A stretch of DNA of 64,000 nucleotides from Scolanthus callimorphus (lineage: Eukaryota > Cnidaria > Anthozoa > Actiniaria > Edwardsiidae). Of the stretch, positions 10,645 to 21,066 are shown one piece after another (within the stretch, counting starts at the first letter, position 1; the number at the start of each line of letters is the position of its first letter). Location: positions 806,001 to 870,000 of the forward strand of contig CM066924.1 of the NCBI GenBank assembly GCA_033964015.1, given 5' to 3'. The notes below the pieces were generated by a model that was not told the origin of the DNA, ran no database searches, and saw only the letters and a list, made by a program, of their open reading frames with translations. A program made the translations under genes and the position numbers.

Positions 10645-12381
10645 TTAATGAGCCCGTGTCAGCCACTCCTTTGTTATTGTTTGCGTTCGATATTAGAAGA
10701 CGAATTACGTGTAGAAATCTCTAAATAAACATCTTAAATGTTTCAGATTTGATTTACCCAAATTACCACTGTATGCATTGCTACGCGACCTCAAAATTCA
10801 ATGTTGCGATTAGCCTGCGTAAGCAGCCGCCACTTTGCGAGTCGCCGGAAAAGGACGACCGCGGTCGTCCTTTTCCGGCGACTCGCAAAGTGGCGGCTGC
10901 TTACGCAGGCTATGTTGCGATGGGCGATTGGCGATTTTTAGCCGTCAGTCAAACCAAAACGCTGGATTCGGCTGCTTTAGTCTAGGAGCAGATCTTGAAA
11001 AGAGGCCTAGAAAGTGGTTTTCGTAGCACCCTTCACGCAGACCCGGGGAAGTAGCATAGGGTGATAGGTATATGTATAAGGTTTAATTTAGACCGGATGT
11101 TACAAATGAGCCGATGGGACAACATTACGATTTCGGGCACTTTTGTTAGAAGATGCTCACATGTTCTTTGTAAAATTCTAAACTAATTCAAAGGCTGTAA
11201 AATTCAAAATCTTACCAAGAAACACATCAAACTCGGCATACTTGTAGAAGTAAGTGCGTTTCAAATGGTAAGATATAACAATGTGCCGTAATTTTCGTAC
11301 GTACAGTAAAAGTGAAGGTTAAAAAGATATCTGTGACGGCGGCCATTTTGAACCTTTTGTTATTCATGAGGTTCCTTTTATATAGTTCCTGACAACTGAA
11401 AAGTCAAGAATGACATAGACTGTACAGCTTTCCCGGCCTAATGCATATAGTTTTAATGGTCTGGTATCTCTTCACCGACGTTGTCTGAATCATTTCACTA
11501 GGTAATTTCGAATAAAGAAATTGTTTTTGGTATTTTCTAATAAACCTATAATGTTTTGTTTATGCCAGCAGAGATCACAGAAAACATACGAAATCAGTAA
11601 AATGTCCACATAAGTGTCCAATGCATTGCGAGGGATATATTTTGCCAACGCACACATTTAGACACGCTGTACTTGTAGCGCTACAGCCTATATCTATGTC
11701 TTCAGGAGAGGAGGCACAACTCATTAGAATAACAAAGAACTAATATGGCTGCCAACTTCTAATTTCTATTTCTGGCGTTAGAGTGGGTATTAAGGGCAGA
11801 TTTACAGCTAGGAATTTAAAGTGTGTGATTTCTTACAATGATGCAAAGTTTTGGATACATTAGATCCTTGAATGAGGGGTTTAGAGGCGTATAAGTTCGC
11901 AATGTTTTGCAAAGGACATGTGAGCAGCAGGGGAACAAAATGCCAAATATCGGGGTGTTGTCCCACAAGCCAATCTGTGCGATAGGGATCAAATTGAACC
12001 TTAGGCATGTACCTATCTTTCTATGTTATTTTCCTGGGTCTGCGCGTTGGGTGCTACGACGCGATTTTTTTCCGGTCGCTGCTCCTAGACTACTTTACTG
12101 GATCAATATTGATTGCAAAATCAACCAAAATGGTTTTAAGCTATCTTTTGGCTTCCCTTGCCTAGAATGTTTAACTCTCTGTTCAAGAAAATTGATATTA
12201 AAATTTTCTTGCGTAAAATCGCCCATCGCAACAGTGAATTTTGAAGGTCGCGTAGCAATGCATACAGTGGTAATCGAGAAAATTGCTCTATATTCTCTAA
12301 ATGAGCCGATGGAAATGGATACTTTCTCCGACTTGGTATGTTGCTATTCTATCAAAATGGCGGCTGACACAGGCTCTTTAA
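10645..12381. mobile_element. TTAA-flanked non-autonomous DNA transposon, long form (1.7 kb)
   Basis: The left end (TTAATGAGCCCGTGTCAGCC) and right end (GGCTGACACAGGCTCTTTAA) are inverted repeats. About 100 bp inside the left end and about 110 bp inside the right end match the compact element at 43703-43939. The long form contains an inserted 102-bp palindrome at 10811-10912. No transposase-like frame is present, so it cannot move by itself. The open frame 11907-12482 runs through the right end of the element and shows no domain. Confidence 0.65.
10811..10912. repeat. Perfect 102-bp palindrome with 9-bp target duplication
   Basis: The two 51-bp halves are fully complementary with no spacer (centre between 10861 and 10862). 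The ends are TAGCCTGCG and CGCAGGCTA. The flanks TGTTGCGAT at 10802-10810 and 10913-10921 are identical 9-mers. This is a very young foldback insertion; 9-bp duplications are typical of Mutator-like transposases. Confidence 0.9.
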
Positions 12382-12520
12382 AAAAAAGCGCGCGGGATAT
12401 AGTTATTTTGTTATCTTTCCCTGCAGGCCTTAGACAAAAGATTTCAGCCCAGCTAACCAGGCCAGCCATGGTCCAATGTTAACTGGCCCTCACGCAACAC
12501 ATATATAATATTTACCACCT

Positions 12521-12855
12521 CCCGGTTAGCCTCTGTTGGTAGAGTGATGTTGGTCTTCGACCGGACCAACGCTCAGGGCCTAATTTGAGGGGAAAGTGCA
12601 GCATTTAGAACAATTATTGTAAAGCGCTATTTGATGTTTCGTAGAAATGGCGCTATAACAAAATATATATTATTGTTATTATTAGCATTTGCGTATTGCA
12701 TCGCGCGCATTCGTTATAACTCGAATCGTCAAACCGCTCACACATACACACACTCATGTTTGTAAACTGAGATAAACGCAGTCCGGTTTTCAAAGGACTC
12801 CTATATCATTGTAAAGCGCTTAGAGCTGCTGGAATAAGCGGTATAGAAATACACT
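12521..12855 (+). repeat. SINE-like retroelement
   Basis: The left part (GTTAGCCTCTGTTGGTAGAG) resembles a tRNA-derived pol III A-box region. The body contains TGTAAAGCGCT twice, at about 12620 and 12811, a phrase common in 3' tails of SINEs and LINEs. A ttattgttattatt microsatellite lies at about 12670. It is probably a composite of two related units. The superfamily is not certain. Confidence 0.5.
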
Positions 12856-13920
12856 GACAACTTTAACTCTAGATGAGCAGGCTAGGCCGAGGCCTTGAAC
12901 ATGCGCCCGAGGGCGAAGGCCGAGGGTAAGTCATTCGCAATCGGTTCTTGTGAAACAGCAAAATAACGCGCGCGCCAAGCAGCTCAACGCACTTAGGAAA
13001 GATGGAAATCGGACCGCTAAAAAAAGGAATACTATTTTTTATATTATTGTTGTTATTTTTATATTATTTTTGCATTGCTGCTGTCGCAATGCCATCCGGC
13101 CTCATCTAGCGGCTTTAGCGCGCCCTTGGTTTCCACAGGGAAGTGTTTCCACAATGTTCCCATAACCTCTTATTACATTCTCAGATTTCCTTAGACTTTG
13201 TTCTTTCGGCGGGCAACCCCTTAAATCATGCTGGGCTATGAGAAACTTCAAATTAAAACATATCAGTTAAATACTTGGGAGTGTGGTTGTTCAGCGCCGT
13301 ATAGACTATAATGAAATGCCGCACAGTCCCTTCTCCTTCAATCGCGACAATATTACGACCCAGGGTAACTACGAACGAACCGTTAATCGCAAACACTTAA
13401 TTATTATCTTCCAACAGAAAGACGATGTTCGTATCTGGCACTGTCTAACCCGAAAACCTAACGGTTCATTTAGGCCCTAGGCATTTCTTTCAATTACTCA
13501 TTTATTTTCAGTTGTCTTTAATATATACTCAATTAAATCTCTTTTTATCCTGAAAATTGACCGTCCCAGTAAAAATTTGAAAAAAGTGAAATGTGAATAA
13601 AGATGTTGTATTGTATTGTATAAAATATAAATAGTATGTTTTCCAAAAAGCCGGCGACAAAAATACTATAATATTAATATATTCTGACCTCAACATGAAT
13701 GCTTTATTCATTGAACTTTGACCTTGGAAATCTGGTCTGTTCCAGTGTGCTGAGTCATCGTGATGCTATCGATGATATTAAACCGTTATCCAACTCATAA
13801 TAACCTGAGTAACGAATGCGGCTTTTTATCAATAAAGTTATCATCAATTAATTGAGAGTAAAGTCTGTAGTGTTCTCTATTTGTTCTAATCCTAAGCAGC
13901 ACATTAAACAATAATTAGGA
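12856..13920. other. Intergenic, no gene seen
   Basis: AT-rich sequence with no exon signal. A retroelement-type tail (GAATAAAGATGTTGTATTGT followed by further TATTG units) lies at about 13596-13625 and marks an old retroposed fragment. Confidence 0.35.
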
Positions 13921-13924
13921 AAGA

Positions 13925-14110
13925 ACGAGATGGTTATAAGTGTATCAGTCTCGCATATTTCGGATGAGACCTTAACCGAGGTACTGTCTCGCATTCACAG
14001 CCCTACCCACCCTACTGAAGACGGGTGACAACTGGGTGACAACCCTCTGTGCAGTAACCCCCTCTGTGCAGTGACCCCCTCTGTGCAGTAACCCCCTCTC
14101 AGTGCCTGTG
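13925..14110 (+). repeat. SINE fragment with ~20-bp tandem repeats
   Basis: The phrase TTTCGGATGAGACCTTAACC matches the same segment in the SINE-like copy at 20718-21066. It is followed at 14040-14100 by three tandem units of about 20 bp (ccctctgtgcagtaacc). Confidence 0.55.
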
Positions 14111-14220
14111 CTTATGGCACAAGAAAACTAATTTAATGTTGTCGATTTTTAGGCGTGCGCTTGCGTCGCTAATGCTTCACACTTGCCATGTTTTTCCTTC
14201 ATCTAGCGCTACCTTCATAT

Positions 14221-14460
14221 TAGCTGTATTCACACTAGAGACAAGTTTCCCGTCTGAGACGAGTTTCCCGTTTGAGACGAGTTTCTCGCCTTGAATATGG
14301 TTCCCTGTTCTTCTGTGATCACGCGAAAACATTTTTTTAAAGAAGAAAGTTTAGACATAACAAGCAAGTGTTTCTGAGTAGAATTGACATAAGACAGGAA
14401 CTTTTTCTGACGAGAAACTCGTCTCAGACGAGTTTTCCGTCTCTAGTGTGAATACAGCTG
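14221..14460. repeat. MITE family B, copy 1
   Basis: Terminal inverted repeats TAGCTGTATTCACACTAGAG / CTCTAGTGTGAATACAGCTG bound a 240-bp element. Its subterminal region repeats the short palindromic phrase GTCTGAGACGAGTTT. A second copy of the same core is at 16350-16555. Confidence 0.85.
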
Positions 14461-14461
14461 A

Positions 14462-14855
14462 CCGTATTTATACTAAGCCGTCCAGACGGCCTTAACATTT
14501 TTCGCTAAGGACGTCTAGTATAAATTCGGAACTGCGTCTGAGACGAGCTAAGCGTATAAAGTTCTCTCGGAAAAGTGAGTTTAAAAAAAAGTATCGAGTT
14601 TTGTCATAACCTGCGCAACTTGCTGTAAGGCCGTCTTGATTTTAGTCGTCTCTTCTTTATACTAGACGGCTAAGCCGTCCAGCAAGATAAAGTCGTCTAT
14701 AAGGGCGTCTGTTAGATGCCCTTAATTTCAGACGACTAAGCCGTCCGATGCTAAGCCGTCTTCCATATTTCTCGAATTTATACTAGACGGCTAAGCCGTC
14801 TGAGGTGGGCTAAGGCCGTCTAGACGACTTAGCCGTCTCTAGTATAAATACGGCC
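14462..14855. repeat. Related foldback built of GACGGCTAAGCCGTC units
   Basis: It abuts MITE B. The ends are ACCGTATTTATACTA and TAGTATAAATACGGCC. Inside, the palindromic unit ctaGACGGCTAAGCCGTC recurs at least four times, so the sequence can fold into many alternative stems. It looks like a sister family of MITE B. Confidence 0.75.
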
Positions 14856-14938
14856 ATTTATAACTCGTCCTCAAGTGCTTGTGGTGTTACTCATCATCGC
14901 ACCGAATAAATACCGTAAACACTAACGAGTCCCAAATC

Positions 14939-15390
14939 CATTCTCGTACCCAGACCTCCCCGGCTCGTCACCTCGCAGGGGAGGCTCTGGGGACATCCAT
15001 TTGAGGACCTTTGCTGATTGGCTGGTTTTGAACGTTGGGGCATGCTCTGAAAGTTTCTTCTCTCAACGCAATCTCGTACCCAGAGCCCGTCATCTTTTGG
15101 CCAGCGGCAAAGATTCAGGGCTCTGGGGAATCGATTTTTTTAAAACCCAGATTCTGGGTTTCCGGTTTGATTGTTGTATGAAAGTTCGTTACGTTTTTGA
15201 CCTACCACGCATGCTCACAAATCGGATTCCCCCAGGGCCCTGAATCTTGCCGCTGGCCAAAAGATGACGGGCTCTGGGTACGAGGTTGCTCTCAACGGCT
15301 TGGTATCAAACTTCGCGCATGCGTCAATGGCAGACACCAGATCCTCCCCCGCGAGGTGACGAGCTGAGTAGCTCTGGGTCCGAGAATGAA
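14939..15390. repeat. Outer foldback element, interrupted by a second one
   Basis: The left arm begins CATTCTCGTACCCAGACC and contains GCTCGTCACCTCGC. The right arm ends with the complement (GCGAGGTGACGAGC...GGGTCCGAGAATG). The inner element at 15069-15288 has nearly the same terminal sequence and has inserted into it. Confidence 0.75.
15069..15288. repeat. Inner foldback element with 9-bp target duplication
   Basis: The termini CAATCTCGTACCCAGAGCCC and GGGCTCTGGGTACGAGGTTG are inverted. Arms of about 55 bp include CATCTTTTGGCCAGCGGCAA. Identical 9-mers CTCTCAACG flank it at 15060-15068 and 15289-15297. The 9-bp duplication is consistent with a Mutator-like transposase acting in trans. Confidence 0.88.
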
Positions 15391-15709
15391 CTTTCTATGA
15401 CTTTATCGCGTGATGTTGGGAGACACGAGAACTCACGAGCCATAGGCGAGTGATTTTAAAACGTTTCGAGTGTTTCTCCCTACATCACAAGTGCTCTATT
15501 TGCCGATGAAGTCATAGACAGTTGTGTTCTAATGCTTTTATGATATAGCGGGGGAGAACCATTACTTTATCAGTAAAATAGAGCATAGAATTGGGCCAAT
15601 CAGAGCGCGCGTTATATCGTAGCTATATTTTAAAAAAATCATGAAGAATTAATAAGAACAACACCATAGAAACACAATAAGATTCACGGGACCGTAAAGC
15701 GTGCTGTAA

Positions 15710-15935
15710 TTCTGATACAACCACTAGTGGTTGTAACTAATTTGCATAGCAACTTTCATGAAATATATCTTGAAGTTTCACTGCCAAATTTACAAGATAT
15801 AGCGGACACTAGAAGCGATGAATTTTTTAAGTAGTTTACAACATTCGCATCCGTGTTGTATCAGATCTACATCACTCGCGCTACGCGCTCGTGTTGTAAA
15901 TCTGATACAACACGGCTGCTCATGTTGTAAACATT
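15710..15935. repeat. Inverted-repeat-rich segment
   Basis: ACCACTAGTGGT at about 15721 is a perfect 12-bp palindrome. Variants of TGTTGTA...TGATACAACA recur between 15840 and 15930 in both orientations. It is probably a decayed foldback; its boundaries are unclear. Confidence 0.4.
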
Positions 15936-16172
15936 ACATAGATCCTAGACATTAGAATGATCACAATTATACATTATTTCTGAAACTTACTTCAAAGAAA
16001 CAAATGAGAAAATTACTAGTGATTCGAGGCTGGACCATTATCATCAAAAGTCCGAGAGACTTTATGACAAGAGGGAGCTGGTTTGGTGGGTCGCTAAATT
16101 TTATGGCGTTATACACAGTATAAATCATATCTATAAAACAAATCAAAACCCTTACCCTAATACCAAACTAAT

Positions 16173-16343
16173 TAGCAGTATTCACACTAGAGACGGAAAA
16201 CTCGTCTGAGACGCGTTCTTCGTCCGGACGGAAAACTTGTCTTAGTGTGAAACCGGGACGAGACGGATTTTTGACGGAAAATTGTCTGAATTCATATCAG
16301 ACGGAAAACTCATCGTTTTCCGTCCCCAAGGTTGAATACGGCT
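16173..16343. repeat. Foldback related to MITE B (short form)
   Basis: It starts TAGCAGTATTCACACTAGAG and ends near GTTGAATACGGC. The interior is made of GACGGAAAA and CGTC repeats. It lies directly beside MITE B copy 2. Confidence 0.65.
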
Positions 16344-16349
16344 CTTGAC

Positions 16350-16555
16350 TAGCTGTATTCACATTAGAGACGAGTTTCTCGCCTTGAATATGGTTCCCTG
16401 TTCTTCTGTGATCATGTGAAACAATTTTTTTGAAGGAGAAAGTTTAGACAGATAACAAGCAAGTGTTTCTGAGTAGAATTGACATAAAGCAGGAACTTTT
16501 TCTGACGACAAACCCGTCTCAGACGAGTTTTCCGTCGCTAGTGTGAATACGGCTA
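16350..16555. repeat. MITE family B, copy 2
   Basis: The termini TAGCTGTATTCACATTAGAG and CGCTAGTGTGAATACGGCTA are inverted. The core (CCTTGAATATGGTTCCCTG through TTGACATAAAGCAGGAAC) matches copy 1 at 14221-14460 with a few substitutions. Confidence 0.85.
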
Positions 16556-18480
16556 CTGTAAAGGACTGTTTAGTGATTTCAGTAGTTTAATGGGATGGTT
16601 TAGTGATTTCAGTAGTTTAACATCCCTACTAGCTTCTTGCACGCTTTTCTTTGCGAATGCTTCAATTAGGGCTAGACAAAACATAAGCAATAAATAAACT
16701 CCCCAATGCTTTGTCGTCACGTGGCTAATAAGGTTTCTGGGTTTTTGTTCGGACGTCGTAGAGTAGAGGGCTACCTAAATAACAAAGTACACCTTTAGCA
16801 CCTTAGACGAAACTAATGTTTATCTTGCGAATGTTATGCAATAGACCCCTCCTGTTCTCTAAGTAGTTTCTCTTAATAATTTAAGCACTCTCCGTGTCTC
16901 TTTGATGTCTCTGTTTGATAGAAAGTTCAAAGGTTTTGAATGATAACGTGATGAGCCTTCCCATTCTTCCAGTCCTATGCATCTTTCTTCTTATGCATTT
17001 AAAATTAGACCGCTTCTTGTCTAAATGGATTTTGAAGTTTGGAGCTTAAATCTAACAGTTTGTAGCAAAACTCAAGCTTTAACTTTCATGACTTGTTTTA
17101 AAGAGTTCATGCACAGAAATCCATGAGCGGTTTGGAAAAAATAGACAAAGATCCGTCATAAAATTAATCTTTTTATCCTCTGTTCGATATGTCTTCTCTT
17201 TAAATTCCTGTCAGTGATTAGATCTGGAAATTGTTACTAATGCAAAGAATATCTTATCACCTCAACTATACCACGCGAATTCCTATTATTGATAAGCAGT
17301 TTTAAGAATTTAAATACCTGGTGTGAACAAACCAATGAAGAAATATGTTTGTCGTTATTTCCTTGCATCAAATTGAAAGGTAGAAGTCTATAGAGCAAGT
17401 AATAACGGCTAGAATGACGAATGTCCCGATCTTCGGTGGGTGTCCGTAGTTCAAAATTAAAAAAGACATAAAATAAAGACCAGTGTTTTGTCAATATTGA
17501 CCCACGCCCGCTGCGCTACAAATATCGCGTTCGATTTAATAAAATAACTCATAAACTCCGGGCCTATAAGAGAACGGCGACATACTGTGTTTTAATACTC
17601 AGACATGGCGATTGAGCAAACACTCACTTACAAAAACACGTCTTCCTTTTATTCCCTCTGCCTAATATTGAATTCCCCACATCAATAAAGTCACCAAAAC
17701 TTTTGTTTTTTGTCTGGTGAAAGCGCTACTGACGTTGCTACCTGACAGTTGGGACAATACGAAAATTTGGGAACCGGCTTGACGGTCTTTCTCCTGCAGT
17801 GAGAGCACAATGGAATTTATTTATTTTGGGTTAAGGGATATTAAATCATTGAGTTTTTGTATACAAGACCCACTGACATTAATTAATCAGCGTCCTTACA
17901 CCGAATAGCAGGCATCTGTCTCCGAGTTCTGAGCCCTTGGTCGTTGTATTTGAGAACTGATGTTTTTTTCAAGACAGCAAGGCCGATTATTGGCAGGGGA
18001 AAGGCGTTGTAGATTTCGTCTACCTGCTCGCTTAGCCAAACGTGTCAAGTCACGTGATTGGTTTACGTACACGTTCAAATCAATGTAGAGAGGAGCCGAT
18101 TGTCTTTATCAAAACAGGGCGCCAACCTTTACTATGAATAGGGGGTGTACTATAATTTGGATTTTATTGTCTTGATAAGCAATACATCCTTCTTGACGTA
18201 GTGCTTCACAACATGCGCTCAGCTACGCTAAAATCGCGGTTGAAATTACCGAAAAATTGACTTTGAGAAATTTCAACCGTATGCACTAACAGTACACACG
18301 TCTTGCTTGAAAGATTTTAAAATAAAAGCAACTGGATGCCTGTAGGCCCCTAATTTCAGTACTGTATGGAACAATAATTATATTGCACATTGTAATAGAA
18401 GAAGAATTCAGAGAAGATCAATTTTATATGTATTTTCTAGTCTAGGATGAAAAATGGTTATATTCCTGATGGATATCTAT
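16556..18480. other. Intergenic, no gene seen
   Basis: I see no exon or RNA gene. A 30-bp near-duplicate (ttagtgatttcagtagttta) is repeated in tandem at about 16570-16620. The rest looks unique and AT-rich. Confidence 0.4.
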
Positions 18481-18626
18481 CATTAGTCAAATCACACTAG
18501 TGGGATATTGTCAATGCTGCGTTCTGGTTGGTTGAGCGACTACTAGGCTATAAGTTATAGCCTACTAGTAGCGAAAAGTGTTGGATTTGAAAGCCAGAAA
18601 ATGGCAAATGACCAGACCAAAAAACT

Positions 18627-18783
18627 AGTCCACTAGTAGGGTGATACTAATTAACAATTATTCCTCTCGCCCTCATGGCCTCATGAGTCAATAGCCCATT
18701 CGGCCTCATGGGCTATTGACTCAGAGCCCACCTCTCGGGCTCGAGGAATAATTGTTAATTAGTATCACCCTACTAGTGGACTA
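18627..18783. repeat. Foldback element with ~40-bp arms
   Basis: The left arm begins AGTCCACTAGTAGGGTGATA and the right arm ends TATCACCCTACTAGTGGACT. The loop holds further palindromes (CCTCATGGGCTATTGACTC). A degenerate copy lies at 6560-6640 and a short relative at 19600-19680. The phrase TATTGTCAATGCTGC occurs on both sides (about 18507 and 18783), suggesting the element split or duplicated older sequence. Confidence 0.8.
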
Positions 18784-18883
18784 TTGTCAATGCTGCAATG
18801 TAGTAGCGAATGCGCCGATTTTGAATATGAAAACAATGGCGGCTGCTGCTCGTTTTGTCGAGGTTTCTGGTGCTCAAGTGTAC

Positions 18884-19556
18884 TAAGGCCTGGGTCAGCT
18901 CAGAAAATCGACAAAATTACAAAATTTCAAATATCTTTGCTAATCATTAATGATGGAGCATGAACTTTTCAGGATAGTTAACAATCGTCGAGTGAAATGT
19001 TGTAGTATGGAATTTGGGCTGATACACTGGTCACGTGGCCAGTCACGTGACATTTTCATGTTTCAAAGTTCAAAATTTCTCCGGTGATGAGTTTCACTCC
19101 TTATGGAAAAGTTAATAGCTAATAATATTTCTGTTTCGGGGTTCTATATAGTGGTGTCTTAGCTGGTGGAAAAAGTCTGCTCCTTTCAAGGTGTTTTAAG
19201 GGGCTGATATGTCGATTGGGTCACGTGACCTGATTCCGACCGTTATATCTCGTTAACGGCAAATGATAGCTCAGCAGCCAAGACAGTACGATGTTTCTAT
19301 TCCTGAGGCATATCCATTTTCACCATAATTGTATAGTTAGAGGTTTTCTCCATCACCGGAAAAGCAATTTACTGTTTAGTCACGTGACATGGCTTGTGAC
19401 GTCACTCCGTACTAAAAAATGACACCAAAATTTTAAGTTCGTCGAGTTTTATCACTACACCAAAAATTAGCCTGCCTTAAATAGATTAAAGCAATTTAAG
19501 GCAAATTTTACATTTTAGGGGACTAGCTCCAAGCCCATTTAGAATCCCAGGCCTTA
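18884..19556. mobile_element. Non-autonomous element carrying CACGTG motifs (673 bp)
   Basis: It is bounded by TAAGGCCTGGG and CCCAGGCCTTA (11-bp inverted ends). Inside are four CACGTG cores, three of them within GTCACGTGA (19031, 19043, 19222, 19380), and a GTGACGTCAC palindrome at about 19396. No open reading frame of note is present. The terminal repeats are short, so the element call is moderate. Confidence 0.5.
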
Positions 19557-19599
19557 ACGTGCTTGAGTGATTTTTCACTTTTTTGTCCAACTAGTTAGG

Positions 19600-19680
19600 T
19601 GATACTAAAACAATTAGACCTTCGGTCTGCGCCTCATGGGCTATTGGCCCGTAGCCCTTTCGGGCTCGGGGTCTAATTGT
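19600..19680. repeat. Short hairpin element
   Basis: CAATTAGACC and GGTCTAATTG frame an 80-bp hairpin with loop palindromes (GGGCTATTGGCCCGTAGCCC). The left flank AGTTAGGTGATACTA matches the family at 18627-18783. Confidence 0.6.
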
Positions 19681-19682
19681 TA

Positions 19683-19893
19683 AATAGACCTCTTTACCTT
19701 GGGCGTAATGTTGTCCAATTTTCAGATCACGTGACATTCCCACGAGTATTCGTTCTTTCTTTTTCTGCAACGCACCGAAGGATACATGAATATGGAAGCG
19801 ACCGGCCAAACAAAGAGAGAATATTCAAAATGAATGCCACGGGAACTAAAAAGGGACAGCATTACCCATACGCCCAAGGTAAAGAGATCTATT
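19683..19893. repeat. MITE family C, copy 1
   Basis: The left end AATAGACCTCTTTACCTTGG and right end CCAAGGTAAAGAGATCTATT are inverted repeats. The body (CAGATCACGTGACATTCC ... GCACCGAAGGATACATGAAT) matches the copy at 42742-42925. Open frames on both strands here are by-products of the inverted ends. Confidence 0.82.
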
Positions 19894-20717
19894 GTTACGG
19901 AGTGTACTGACACACTGTTACAGCATGACCTTCATGCTCTCATCGAAGCTTTCAGTTGGAACAAGAAGACTCTCAACGTGATAATCTATAATTTACTATG
20001 AGTATGAAACTAATTAAGTTTTTTTCCCGAAAGAGAAAAAATGAAATAAAAACGGACCCATATTAAGCTGTGAGGAACACCCGTGGAAAAAATGCAGTAC
20101 TAAGCAGGAATTGCGAGTTACAATATGATATTGTACTCTAGACAAAACCTACTTGGGATAAACAAAAATAAACTATAGAAGAAACATTTTGGAGTGCCAG
20201 ACAACTCAGGCTCATGTGTAGATTTCTGATTCCCTCTGCATACTTTCTGGGTAGGGAGGGCTTCCCCTCCTCCTGGCATAGTTGACTCATTCGGGAAGAT
20301 TTCCACTTTTTGTTTTTCCATTGCCATTTCTCTTTCTAAGTCGGAGAGATAACATATAAAAGTACACCGCGACACCCAATTCAAACTGCATATTTTCTAA
20401 TGCTTAGTGTTTCTTACTGAAGAAGTATTGATGCACATGGTGTGTTCACTAGAAAATCCGTACAAATGTCGTATATTAAAGATAGAAGATACCGTTAATA
20501 TGCTAAACCAGAGGGCATGGACTTGTAGGAGTGAAATGTAGTGAAAACCCAATTTGTTGACTTCGTTTTCCATACTTATAAACCAAGCAAAAAATGTGTA
20601 TCTTTTGTTCCTGGACTTATTCGCTTTGAACTTTCTCTTGGACGAAGGTCCTTGAGGCAAAAAATCAGATTTCTCTCTAGGAAGCACGTGTGACGTAGAG
20701 TTACCCGCACTAGCCAA

Positions 20718-21066
20718 TCACCGCTGTCGCCCGGGTTCGAGTCCTGACTTGGGCGTTACGGATTTTTTTTTCTGCTGAGTTGTGTTTCAGATCTGGGTAT
20801 CCATCGTGGGTTGAAATGATTCGTCATTTCTCCTGTGTTTCATAGTGTCTTTCGGATGAGACATTAAACCGAGGTCCCGATACTCAATGTACTACAAATG
20901 AAGTTGGGGAACGTTAACGAACCGCTGTGTTTGTCAAAGGACTTCCCCTAGTGACAGAACTCACTACCCAAACATATATAACCCCACTCATGATTGTAAA
21001 CTGCGTTGCAAAACTGTAGTCCGCATCTTAGAGATAAGACATCTCACAAACTGTAAACCCGATTGA
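20718..21066 (+). repeat. tRNA-derived SINE-like copy, 5'-truncated
   Basis: A perfect pol III B box (GGTTCGAGTCC) lies at 20734-20744. It is followed by a body with TTTCGGATGAGACATTAAAC and a tail containing TATATAACCCCACTCATG. No A box and no foldable acceptor stem are found, so it is not a functional tRNA gene. Confidence 0.6.

Noticed and set aside
11907..12482. 191-codon open frame
   Set aside because: It runs through the right end of a TTAA transposon and beyond it, has no domain or sensible composition, and its counterpart in the 43703 copy is not open in the same way.
20734..20744. Possible tRNA gene from a perfect B box
   Set aside because: No A box at the right distance, no anticodon arm and no acceptor stem; the downstream body matches a SINE-like repeat.
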